Origin: Allolobophora icterica
Lineage: Eukaryota > Annelida > Clitellata > Crassiclitellata > Lumbricidae
NCBI GenBank assembly: GCA_963556255.1
Contig: OY744605.1
Coordinates: 40,392,108 to 40,456,107 of the forward strand
DNA length: 64,000 nucleotides
Direction: 5' to 3'
Under the pieces are notes generated by a model that was not told the origin of the DNA, did not search any database, and saw nothing but the letters and a program-made list of their open reading frames with translations. Positions 1-9,758 of the stretch are shown here, piece after piece; position 1 is the stretch's first letter, and each line of letters opens with the position of its first letter. Position numbers and translations under genes: made by a program.

Positions 1-92
1 TCAAACCAAATTTCTGCCCTGGTGGGGATTTGAACCCCCAACCTTTTGATTGACAGTCCAGCACTATAAACACTATACGCTACTGAGCCCAA
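1..92 (-). repeat. tRNA-derived SINE-like fragment
   Basis: Read on the minus strand, this has a tRNA-like layout: a D-arm-like start (AGTAGCGTATAGTG), a GTC-like anticodon region, and a B-box-like segment (GGGGTTCAAATCC) before a CCAGGGCAGA end. The same CCAGGGCAGA end with tRNA-like sequence recurs at 2968-3060 and near 37945-38035, so a tRNA-derived SINE head is more likely than a functional tRNA gene. A decayed tRNA-Asp-like pseudogene is the alternative. The element is cut by the window edge. Confidence 0.5.
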
Positions 93-2550
93 CAAAGTTC
101 AAAATACTGAAGTTCAACACACCCTAAAGCTCTGTATGACTGCAACTGTAAATAAGGTGCACAATAATTAATATAACTGAAATAACTAGTTTGTAAATAA
201 ATACATAAACCAGTCAATCAAGAAAAGTCAAAATCATTTAGTCAACAACTTAAACCCACAGAGATCAAGGCTAGGAAAATGAAGTTCGTAAACAACTGTC
301 ATATTATGTTACCCAAGAATTGCATTACATTGGGTTTGGCTGAAAGGGAATAACCTTCTTCATCTAAACTAACAGAACTACCGTTTTCAATGTAACTTAC
401 TGTGGTTTGTCAGTGAACTTGTCAATAAACACGAATATTATACTATTATATTATTATTAAATAATAATAATATTCATATTAAATATTTCTATTAATAAAC
501 ACAAATATTATATTATTATATTATTATTATATTATACTGGGTATGCACGACAACTTATTAATCAGATATTGATACGAACCTTCAGAAGGAATCTCATGAT
601 GAACGAATTTAGGAAATATTTCTAATTTTTTACTTTACGTATAATAACAGTTGATTTGCCACTGTTCACAGATCTGTAACTTCATTAACTTTTAGCATGA
701 AAACTTAAAACTTTTGTTCAGAAGATCCAAGAATGTTAGTCTGAAGGCACCAACACTTTGAAAAGAATATTCCTTCACTCCATAAAGAATTCTTGACCAG
801 CAGTCGAACAACTTTCATGGCATTCGTGCACCTGATCCACCTGACTGCTTTCCAATTCTGAGAGGGTTTTTTAATGTCTGGCATAGACTGACCAATGCAG
901 GGTGTGTGAAGAGAGTGAACTGTTGTAAGATATACGGCCAGCCTTCTAATTACATTCTCCACAGGAAACTGTCAATCACGCCGTTCAAGTCAGAAATAAT
1001 TGGAAGGACATGGATCAAGTGGCCGTGTGCCCAACCTCCTAGCCTGCTCCATTCCATAACACCTGTTCAAGACAGGAAGCCGGTCGCCAGAATAGGAAGC
1101 TGCACGGATCTGTTTCACCTGTTAATGATGGGTAATCAAAACCACTGGGCTGGAAAGCTAAAACAACTTTCTCCACCCTAATCCCGATGACTGTTTACAT
1201 GTGAGACCCGGACAGGTGCAGCGGCCGCCTGCGTCACACTGGTCATTAGTCGTGCCCCGGTGGGTGACAACACTCCCCCTCGCGAGCCCTAGATGATTGC
1301 CGACACTATTCCCCTTCGACCTCTAATGATCAACTGCCAGGTAGGGGTACTGGCGACCGCCTCGTACCATCCCGTACCCTCGGAAAACCATTGGTCTGAC
1401 TAGCTCTCAATTTGCCGTATTGCCTCCCAGTCCAATTTCCCTGCCAGTGGGGAACAGCTCCGAGAGACACCGATGCCAATGGAAAGACAACCCATCATTA
1501 ATTTAATGAATATCACTTCAGCTCAATACATTGATCCCATGCACTCTGGGCTAACCGTCCAAGTCCAGGCAGAACCAGAGACACAGCCCTGCTGGCCCAA
1601 GGGTCTCCAGAGTAAGGACACAATTTCATCAGATAATTTATGGAGCTGCTGTAATTATTTCTGTCTCTTTATATAAGGAGTCTTTTGCATTTTACCCTGA
1701 AATACTGCTAGATACCACAGAATTAAAACTCCACAAGAGAAAATTGTAAGAGAAATTAACAGAATAATCCAATTTACAATCTTTCCATTGTTTCTGAAGT
1801 TATTCCCTACTAAAATGAAGCCATGTAGGACCTACATTTCCAAATGCGACCCATATAGAGCCCATATTGATCCAATTTAATGCCCATAAAGGTTAGCAAC
1901 GTGAGGCTAATAGCATGAAGTAACTTTGAAATTTAAACGGTTTGTTTATCCAAAAAAACAGATACACCAACAGAGAGCATTAAAACATCATCAGTTACCA
2001 CAGTGGCAAATTTAACAGCAATGCCATTTAGTTCCACAACACTTCCTCAACGCCTTGGCCTGTTTGTTGTTTTTAAATTCATAAGCTGTTTTTAATTCTC
2101 GTTTTAGTAAGAATAATAATATGATAACACAAATAAAGCAATAATATTAGTAATAGCTGGATGTTATCTGCAAAGAAAAGCCATTCCACAGCTGCACTCT
2201 ACCTTGCACTGTAGGGGCGTATATTTCTGGCACGCCCTTTAGGTTTACTCCTTTGAGTTTTACTAATAATAATTAATATTAAAGTGGTTTCATATGAAGG
2301 TAGGCTTATGACCTAAGAAACTCTGACAAGACTTCAAAGTGCCCTGTCTATTTAAATTGTCTTATTTTCCTCCTTGAGCTGGTTACATGATCAAAGACAA
2401 CTACCCATGTGGCAAGCACATATACCCCAGGCAAAATGGAAAAGAGGCGGAGGCATGTGACGGGTGGGGGAATACGTCAAGAAAAGTAGGTATATATCAT
2501 AAACAGACCAAAAAGAACTGGGCGTACACTTGACACTCAACACCAATATG
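93..2550. other. No recognisable gene
   Basis: AT-rich non-coding sequence with runs of TATTAT near 430-540. A more GC-rich stretch lies near 1200-1680. The few open frames are short, overlap on both strands and match nothing I recognise. Around 1830-1880 there is a short GACCCATATAGAGCCCAT-like motif that recurs near 18610-18680 and 35100-35160, suggesting a small dispersed repeat. Confidence 0.5.
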
Positions 2551-2614
2551 GAAGAAGAAGAAGAAGAAGAAGAAGAAGAAGAAGAAGAAGAAGAAGAAGA
2601 AGAAGAAGAAGAAG
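2551..2614 (+). repeat. (GAA)n trinucleotide microsatellite
   Basis: An uninterrupted run of about 21 GAA units, followed by GAG. Long purine tracts of this type can form triplex DNA. No coding frame is supported here. Confidence 0.95.
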
Positions 2615-2687
2615 AGCAGTCACTTTAAAGGGCATCCATGGATATTAGGTGTTATCAACTTCATTTTCCTTAGCCTCAACTTATCCT

Positions 2688-2826
2688 CGAGGAAGACCTA
2701 AAATGACATGGATAGACAACATAAAGTTGTGGACTGAATTATAATGGGAACAGTAATTGAAGGAGACAGGAACTAGAAGCAGATGGAAATAGAATTGTTC
2801 TGTGTGGCCAATCCTGGGCTTGAGGA
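2688..2826 (+). pseudogene. LINE reverse-transcriptase polyprotein, C-terminal remnant
   Basis: The plus-strand frame from 2688 reads RGRPKMTWIDNIKLWTEL, then stop codons interrupt WEQ and LKETGTRSRWK. This RGRP-TW-DNI-W pattern followed by a Trp/Arg-rich tail is characteristic of the C-terminal end of animal LINE polyproteins of the RTE/Jockey-like kind. At least three in-frame stops show that it is dead. The rest of the RT is not visible upstream, so this is a 5'-truncated copy. A tRNA-like SINE fragment follows closely. Family assignment is by memory of the motif only. Confidence 0.6.
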
Positions 2827-2967
2827 CATTGAAGACAATATAAGACAGCATTTGAGAATGGGAGGCCCTCCCTTCCTCTGAGCTTCCCACTGATGGTGTA
2901 TGGTCTGTGTACTCATTATAGCCGAGTTGGCTAGGCAGTGCAAGTACAGCAGAAATCTTAAACATAA

Positions 2968-3060
2968 TTCTGCCCTGGCAAGGATTTGAACCCTGCCCTC
3001 TAGAATGATAGTCCAGCATGCTAGCTATATACTAGACTATCAAGCACTTCAACACCAATA
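2968..3060 (-). repeat. tRNA-derived SINE-like fragment (second copy)
   Basis: On the minus strand this contains GGGTTCAAATCCTTGCCAGGGCAGA, closely matching the B-box and end of the fragment at the window start, and a similar preceding GCTGGACTATCAT segment. Only the tRNA-like head is evident, and it is diverged. Confidence 0.5.
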
Positions 3061-3202
3061 TAACGTGGTTCCACTATGGAAATAGCCCTATGTTCAGCTT
3101 CCCAGTTGACTTATCTTTGTAAAGAAAACTGATCAGACAACATAGGCTGATGAGACCTGAGAGGCCAGATGGATATGTAGCCAAACATATGGTATCAAAA
3201 TG

Positions 3203-3204
<2 letters not shown>

Positions 3205-3261
<57 letters not shown>

Positions 3262-3262
3262 G
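3205..3262 (+). repeat. (TGTC)n tetranucleotide microsatellite
   Basis: About fourteen uninterrupted TGTC units. A degenerate CTGT/CCGT array of similar composition lies at about 6811-6862, and TGTC/TGTCTC arrays occur near 54600-54700. Confidence 0.95.
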
Positions 3263-3583
3263 CAATCTGACAAACTAAGAGCCAGGCCCAAGACAAGGCA
3301 ATGGAAGGAAGTATCTTAGGTACAATACAACAGCACAGAAGATGACAGAATAATATGACAGTACTGGACATGATGGGTAGAGGATGGACGGACGGATATG
3401 TAGCCATACAGAAAAAGACAGGATGACAGAAACTGACATACGAGGCAGAAGTGAACAGAGCAGACCCATGGCTCGCCTTCTATATAATGATTTTCAGATA
3501 TAAAAAAACAGTAAACAAACCCAAAAATAAAAGACTTCAAAGCAAACCAAAGAACTACAAAGAGATTGTTAAGCAGATGTACC

Positions 3584-4688
3584 CAGGGGCGTCTATCCCC
3601 CCAAAGTCATTGGGGCAACTTCCCCTCCCTCCCCTCCTCTTCTCCTCCCTCCCCGCCCCCCGCCCCATTAATGATGGCACATACATTTACAGATCTTCCC
3701 CTATTTCTTGGATGGAGCATTCAGACTTGTTGTCCTCGAGACCGAGGTCTTGGTCTCGAGTGCACTCGAGTTCGTTTTTAAAAGTCTTGGTCTTGGTCTT
3801 GAGACCAAAAGTCTTGGTCTTGGTCTTGGTCTTGAGGTTCGAGGTCTTGGTCTTGGTCTTGAGGTTCAAAGTCTTGGTCTTGGTCTCGCAAGATTAAGAC
3901 AAAGACCGGCTGTCAATATGAACAGTCATTTAACAAAACTCAAGAATTTAAAAACTTATCAAACCTGTTTGCATCATAACCTACAACAAATATCTACGGA
4001 TGGATACAAGTCTTGTTGGTCAGGAAAACCCATCGGCAGCAGCAACTAAGTTATGCTGTTTATGGAAGCCCTGCCGAGCCTTTTTCTGAAGCCAGGCGGT
4101 CTGATAAACCATGGGAGGATTTCAAAAAGGCTCACGATTTGTACATTTACATCCAGCGCTTGAAAAGTTACTGTGTGTGCCAGCGACTTCAGCACCCAGC
4201 TGTGGAAAGTATTTTTTTCACATGCGGAATTTTTATGAGGCCCACAAGGCACGTCTTATTCAGAAAATTCTGAGCGAATTGTTTTTTTTTATAAAATACA
4301 AAAGGCATTTGGAATAACATTTTGCATGAAGGACTTTTGTAAATACGAATTCGGAATTCTCTGCAGTCTGCATTTAAAGTTAATTTGCTTGAATAAAATA
4401 AACGACTCATGTTTTCATTAAAATATCGACTCCACAATTTTTTGTGTAAGGAAAATATCTTGGCCTGAATGGGATTTTTTGGGTCTTGGTCTCGGTCTTG
4501 GTCTTGAGGTTCAAAGTCTTGGTCTTGGTCTTGGTCTTGAGGTTCAAAGTCTTGGTCTTGGTCTCGAGGTTCAAGGTCTTGGTCTTGGTCTTGAGGTTCA
4601 AAGTCTTGGTCTTGGTCTTGAGGTTTAAGGTCTTGACAACAAGACTGGAAGCATTTGCTCCAAGGTTTCCATGGTGTAGACACCCCTG
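3584..4688. mobile_element. hAT-like MITE family A, copy 1 (interrupted)
   Basis: The ends are CAGGGGCGTCTA (3584) and TAGACACCCCTG (4688), inverted with one mismatch. The element is flanked by the 8-bp duplication GATGTACC (3576-3583 and 4689-4696). CAG-starting termini plus an 8-bp target duplication are typical of the hAT superfamily. Without its insert (3722-4647) it would be only about 170 bp, similar to the copies at 41982-42136 and 49737-49905. It carries no coding sequence. Its interior has C-rich runs and a GCATTTGCTCCAAG segment shared with the other copies. Confidence 0.85.
3722..4647. mobile_element. hAT-like non-autonomous element N1, copy 1, inserted in MITE A
   Basis: Termini CAGACTTGTTGTC (3722) and GACAACAAGACTG (4647) are inverted with one mismatch. 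The flanks GGAGCATT (3714-3721) and GAAGCATT (4648-4655) form an 8-bp duplication with one difference. Both subterminal regions hold short tandem repeats built on GGTCTTGGTCTTGA and GGTTCAAAGTC. These repeats create long but meaningless Leu/Val and Asp/Gln frames on the two strands. The roughly 580-bp middle has no transposase that I recognise. A second, truncated copy lies at about 41958-42238. Confidence 0.8.
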
Positions 4689-4741
4689 GATGTACCCCAT
4701 AATTAAAAGTGATGACAAAGTGTCTGCACTTACAACTCAAG

Positions 4742-5036
4742 CAGGGGCGCCCGCAGGCTTTAAAAAATTGGACGCACACCCCAAAAACTTGGACGCACAC
4801 CCCTCCCGTTCCCTCCCATCCTACCCGTCCCCTGTCCGCCGCTCGTATTCATACACTGAAAATGACTCAGTGTGACTCGTTAGAAAAAATCAGTTTAGAT
4901 AACATCTAATGCTTTCACATGCCATATTGTCGTTTACCTAAAATATCGATGAGATGCCTATTCCTTGTGTGGATTTGATTTAGTGGGTGGACGGCGACGC
5001 ACGTGCGTCCAGTGCGTCCGCCTGCGGGCGCCCCTG
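4742..5036. mobile_element. hAT-like MITE with CAGGGGCGCCCGCAGGC ends
   Basis: A perfect 17-bp terminal inverted repeat CAGGGGCGCCCGCAGGC / GCCTGCGGGCGCCCCTG flanked by the perfect 8-bp duplication AACTCAAG (4734-4741 and 5037-5044). The 295-bp interior has GGACGCACACCCC repeats and no gene. The termini and duplication size fit hAT. Confidence 0.9.
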
Positions 5037-5044
5037 AACTCAAG

Positions 5045-6827
5045 AACCAAGACAGATACGTAACTTATTTACTGTTCAATGACCAGCCAAGTTTGACATT
5101 ACCTTTCTTTCCAATGTCTGTGCTGCCACTCCACAAGCAATCCACTTCTGGACAGAAGCCACCACAAGCGAAGCATTTTCTCCATGCAGCTGTTTACGTA
5201 TGCTCTCCAAGTGCTCACTTTTCAATGACACTCCATCAGTGCTATCATCATTGCTCTTCATTTTTGATGTTGATATGGTGCAGAACAGAACCATGTCCTA
5301 TTTCTTTGCCGTGAGTGTATAACAATTTCAAAGATATCACCAGACCAAACTGTCAAGTGCAATATGGAAGTGCACCAGCTGACTACCTTTCTTCAAAGCA
5401 AAATTGTCAAGGGTTATATGCTGGTAATCTTTTACCCAAGAATAGCCTTAACATCCACCAAATCTTTTATTTCTGTGCATCAGAGTCCGAGTGCTTGTCA
5501 CATGCCTTGGAGGGTCAACCAATCAACCTGTAAGTGCTAGTTAGAATATGCATAGCACCTGGGTTAAAATATCCATATCAAGTGCTAGTTAGAATATCCA
5601 GAACAACTGCCATGTAGTACATTCTAGCAACTGTCACAATATCCATAGATATGACATCAGAATATTCCATGGAAAATATCGGTAGCAATTTCCAGTTAGA
5701 ACATGAACCAAATATCCACATTAGGAAGCATTAGCACTGCAAGATGCACGTAATTTGCAACAAGGATAAACTTGGTCCAGGATGGAGACAGGCAAAATAA
5801 CCATCACAAATTTGCTGTCATCATGCCAGATGAACTTGAGTGGCACTGGAACCAGAAACCTAAGTCTATCCTTGGATAGCAATGCAGTTATGTTCCATTA
5901 TAGGAAGCTCAAAACTCCAATTCATCATAGAAGGCTCACAGTGTACAATTTTTCTTATCATTGACCTCCTGGTGTTGTTTAAGCTGCACTTGTACTGCTG
6001 AATCATGTACTAACTCGAGAAGTTGGCCAAGTCTTTTAAAACAATCGACTGTAATAAGTTCTATTAATCAACATGATTCTCTCTACTCTGTGTGAAAAGT
6101 CTAACCTGCATCATCGCTATCCACTCTATCAACAGTGAAACTTGAATCTGTAAGCCTGAGAAATGGCAGTACCATGCAGGCAGACGAAACATACACGATG
6201 TTGTCAACATCTTTGAAGAAGATACGAATGTATCTTTGTAACTGGAGACTATTCCAGTGTTCCTAGGCTCATCTCGCAGTGCATATCCAGAGCTAGCAAA
6301 GTTTCAACACAGTCTGAGCGATGTCTGTATGTTCACATATTGCCTCCATCTCCAACAATGAACGCTAATGAATCTCGTCTGGTCCGCTGGAACAACTACA
6401 CGTTAACGAGGATACTTTGAACACGTGTTTCTAGGTACTTCCACCGAAATTGTGCCAGCTCTCCTTCCCCACACTCTTACCCAACACAATTCCAGGTGGA
6501 ATAACATTAGCCGGTCGTACTTCCACAGGTACCGATGTAACACCATTTGGACAACCCTAGAGCACCTGACTTCTTCGCAGACACTTCATCGGTCCGGAAT
6601 ATAACTTAAGATCTGATGAAGCATCAGCCGAAAGCCAGCGTCCATTAGCATAACTTGGCAACAGCCACAAAACTCTACTCTGGATGTATTGAAACCAGAC
6701 CACAACACTTTAACATTCATCACAAATGCTCCATGCACTTTTTGCTCAGTCGGCTTAATGTCTGCATGAGGATAGACCAAGATAAGACTGATCAGCCTCA
6801 TCAATTCAATCTGTCTGTCTGTCCGTC

Positions 6828-6858
<31 letters not shown>

Positions 6859-7583
6859 TTGTCTCTATAATCACTTGATCTCCGTACCCTGTGGCAGAGT
6901 TGTTTGGTTCTTCCAATTAATCTCTGAACCATTCATCCCTTCTCTCCCTATATCTCTTATCAACCTAAACACAGATCGAAATGGTCTTCACAGTAAACTG
7001 AACCAGACTTAGACTGTGAAATTGGGCTGCTCATCACCCCACCCCCTGAGAAACGCCCTCCCCACTATGACACTATACATGTGGTACTGTGAATTATTTA
7101 TTAGGCGTTGTTGGTCTGCTATTGTCTGATTCTTCCCTGAAGGAAGACGAGTCCTTTCATCTCTGTCTGGCAGTCAGTTCACCAACTGCCCTCAAGTCAT
7201 ATCATCAGTAACAATACTTAATCAAATATAACAATCACATCATCACCCTATTTATGCATGTACATATGCATGACTGCATGTACGCAAATACGTATGTATG
7301 CATGTACCTGCATGTTTGCGTATATATGTATTATGTATTTATGTCTTAGAAGAGTTGTATAGCATGCTTTAATTAATTTTGTAACACCACAAGGATCTAA
7401 AGAGGTGCCTCTTAGGATAAGCTGAAAATGTCCTCAAGCTATCTGTGGCAGTTTAACACTTCATACCACGGCTGTCTCTAGGGCTAGTTTAAGGTCCTAG
7501 GAAAAGATATGCATGTATATTTGTAAGTATGTATGTATCTATGTATGTATGTATGCATGTCAGTATGTATGTATGTATGTACC
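5045..7583. other. No recognisable gene
   Basis: Non-coding by inspection, with only short open frames and no recognisable domain. A CTGTCTGT/CCGTCCGT microsatellite sits at about 6811-6862. A GTATGTAT-rich, GCATGTAC-rich region occupies 7250-7583 and is the insertion site of the LTR retrotransposon. Confidence 0.5.
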
Positions 7584-7872
7584 TGTCATATGCATTAATT
7601 GTGGGTAGGTGTTTTGTTAGGCTCTAGAGTGGGTAGGCGTGGTTTATATGTAATTATGTATATGCTTGTATAGTATAATGACAGTATATCTACATAAAGA
7701 CTTTGTTAGGATAGGACAAGTATAATTAGTATAGGGCATACGGCTTTAGCCAATCAAAAGAGCTGTATATGCATGCCTGTGTATGTATCCTGTATATAAC
7801 ATTCGTATTTCATAGTATTAAATCAGTCATAACTTGTGTTTGACTCAGTTGGTCGGTTTAATAGAGCTGACA
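7584..7872 (+). repeat. 5' LTR
   Basis: 289 bp, TGTCATATG...GAGCTGACA. It contains CCAAT (7750-7754), TATATAA (7793-7799) and TATTAAA shortly after, consistent with U3 promoter and polyadenylation signals. It is identical to the 3' LTR except at 7680. Confidence 0.97.
7750..7799 (+). promoter_or_regulatory. LTR promoter elements (CCAAT and TATA)
   Basis: CCAAT at 7750-7754 lies about 40 bp upstream of TATATAA at 7793-7799, inside the 5' LTR. The same pair recurs at 16361-16365 and 16404-16410 in the 3' LTR. Transcription would be expected to start about 25-30 bp after the TATA motif. This is an inference from motif spacing. Confidence 0.55.
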
Positions 7873-7875
7873 TTT

Positions 7876-7893
7876 TGGTGGCAGCGGTGGGAT
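7876..7893 (+). other. Primer-binding site, tRNA-Leu type
   Basis: TGGTGGCAGCGGTGGGAT lies 3 nt after the LTR. It is the complement of the 3' end (with CCA) of animal tRNA-Leu (AAG-type acceptor stem and T-arm, recalled). The match continues for several bases with one mismatch. It would prime minus-strand DNA synthesis. Confidence 0.8.
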
Positions 7894-8456
7894 GCGAATA
7901 TCCCTGGCTACGCAACAGTGCCGAAGAGACTGTTTGTGTGTGACCAACGTAGAGAGATAACTACAACAAAATAGTTATCTGTGTCTGAGTGGTCGAGTGG
8001 GCCCATCCACAAGTCGAACTCGGACGGAAATCAGCAGTTGGTTAGTGGATGCGATAAGGGCTGATCATATTTAGGTCTAAGTCGTATCCGCTGCCTTCTG
8101 TGTGATTTGGGGTGCAACGGAGGAGGCCAAGCTGATTCGGAGGGAGGAAATCAGACGAAGCCAAGCAGTTCGGTATCCAGGTCAACAGTACACGCGGTGA
8201 CTGAAGCGGACGATTTCTGGTGCCGTGAATTGGAGAACAAGCCGTGCAACGGATCGACAGGCGAAGTTCTGGATCGACAGACGGTGAACAAGTCGGAGAC
8301 AACCGGATCTGTTGGTGATTTCAACGATAACGGAAGAAAAGAAAACCGTGGTTGAAGATAAGTTGAATTTGTGTACACAATAGCTTGACATTTATCACTT
8401 TTGTGTGTAATTTTGCTTTGCGTACTGATTATTTGGTTCTTGAATAACGTGTCAAG
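7894..8456 (+). other. Retrotransposon 5' leader
   Basis: About 560 bp between the primer site and the gag start. It contains only short open frames on both strands and no conserved domain. It probably holds the packaging or leader RNA region, but nothing specific can be read. Confidence 0.5.
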
Positions 8457-9758
8457 ATGGAGCGTCTTTCAAGTGAAAGACAAGCTCAGTTGAAGAAAAT
8501 GTCGACCGAAAGGGTCAGACAAGCGTTGGTAAGGTATGGTAAGTCTGAGGATGAATTGCTTTTGCTTGACAGAGAAGAACTTTTGGAAGAGTTGGCTATG
8601 GTGTGGATTGCAGAAGAAGGAGAGGAATATGAAGGAGCGTTTGCAAAAGTGGAAGAAGAGAGTAGAGAGTTGGAGGGGGAGAGGCAAAGAAGGATGAGTG
8701 AAGATCGAGAGGAGAGGTTGAGAATGGAGGATATGGCGCTGAAGAGGGAGGAGAGAAGAGAAGCAATGGCTTTGAAAGAAATGGCTTTAAGAAGAGAGGA
8801 AATGGAGATGAGAAAGGAGGAGATGGCATTTCAGAAAAAACAATTACAGATGCATATGGAGAATATGGAGACAGAAAGATTGAAATGGAGAGAGCGTGAA
8901 GAAGAAAGGTTAAGAAAGAAGGAGGAGGAGGATAAAACGCCTATTGTGAAAATGAAAAGGCTAGGTGATGCAATGAAGCATGTTTTACCTAGGATGCCTG
9001 CTGATTTGGGAGACATACCCCTGTATTTTGAAACGGTTGAAAATGCTTTCAGAAGTTTTAAAGTTGAAAAGGCGTTTTGGGTAAAACTGCTCTTACCCTT
9101 AATGACATACAAAGCAAGAGCAGTGTTAAACAGATTAGCTTTCCAGGATCATGATGATTATGATCGGGTCAAAGATTACATCCTCCGAGAATTTAAATTG
9201 ACATCACGCCAATATCGATCACAATTTTTTGAGGCCAAAAAAATGCCCGATGAGACTTTTACTCTGTTTAACACCAGATTAAAGAACATTTTTAATTATT
9301 ATTTACGCAGCAGAGATGTCAAACAGAGCTTTGAAAAGCTGGCCGATCTAATGGTGGCCGACAGGCTGAAAGAATCCTTGGGACCGGGACCACTTCAGTT
9401 TGTTCTAATGAAAGAGGGAACAGATTGTTTGACATCTGATGTTATCGCCGAGTTGGCCGATCTCCACGTGAATAATAAAATTGGTTATTTGGGTCAACCG
9501 AAAGCATTTTACAGTCCACCAAAACCGCAAGAGAATTACGTACAGCAGGGCAAGGTTCAAGGTAATGGAGGCATGAAGGACATGTCTGTTAAGGAAAAAC
9601 TATTTCCAAGTAAATATGTAAGACCTGAAGAGAAGAAAGGTTTTACTGCAGAAAAGAGTGAGAGAAGGTGCTGGGCTTGTGGTGATAAGTCACATCTTTT
9701 GAAGAATTGCTGGAAAAAGCAATCAAAAGAAGTTTCTTCTATAGGGCGTGTGCATTAG
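8457..9758 (+). CDS. gag: Retrotransposon Gag with SCAN-like capsid region and CCHC zinc knuckle
   Basis: An intact 433-residue frame. Residues about 40-165 are extremely Glu/Arg/Lys/Met-rich with heptad-like charge spacing, so a long coiled coil is likely. Residues about 175-330 form the capsid-like part. The stretch around 250-310 (YRSQFFEAKK, then FEKLADLMVADRLKESL) resembles the SCAN domain, which is known to derive from Gmr1-like Gag. A single CX2CX4HX4C zinc knuckle (CWACGDKSHLLKNC) lies at about 404-417. The product would form the particle shell and bind RNA. The start is the first ATG after the leader, preceded by GTCAAG. The end overlaps the pol frame, which lies in -1. No disabling mutation is seen, so it may still be functional. 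Confidence 0.93.
   Translation: MERLSSERQAQLKKMSTERVRQALVRYGKSEDELLLLDREELLEELAMVWIAEEGEEYEGAFAKVEEESRELEGERQRRMSEDREERLRMEDMALKREERREAMALKEMALRREEMEMRKEEMAFQKKQLQMHMENMETERLKWREREEERLRKKEEEDKTPIVKMKRLGDAMKHVLPRMPADLGDIPLYFETVENAFRSFKVEKAFWVKLLLPLMTYKARAVLNRLAFQDHDDYDRVKDYILREFKLTSRQYRSQFFEAKKMPDETFTLFNTRLKNIFNYYLRSRDVKQSFEKLADLMVADRLKESLGPGPLQFVLMKEGTDCLTSDVIAELADLHVNNKIGYLGQPKAFYSPPKPQENYVQQGKVQGNGGMKDMSVKEKLFPSKYVRPEEKKGFTAEKSERRCWACGDKSHLLKNCWKKQSKEVSSIGRVH

Noticed and set aside
1..92. Functional tRNA gene
   Set aside because: Recurrence of the same end in other places and poor stem pairing suggest a SINE head.
3687..4875. Long Leu/Val, Asp/Gln and Lys/Thr repeat proteins
   Set aside because: They exist in several frames on both strands because the GGTCTTGGTCTTGAG repeat has no stop codons. 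The region is a non-autonomous transposon.
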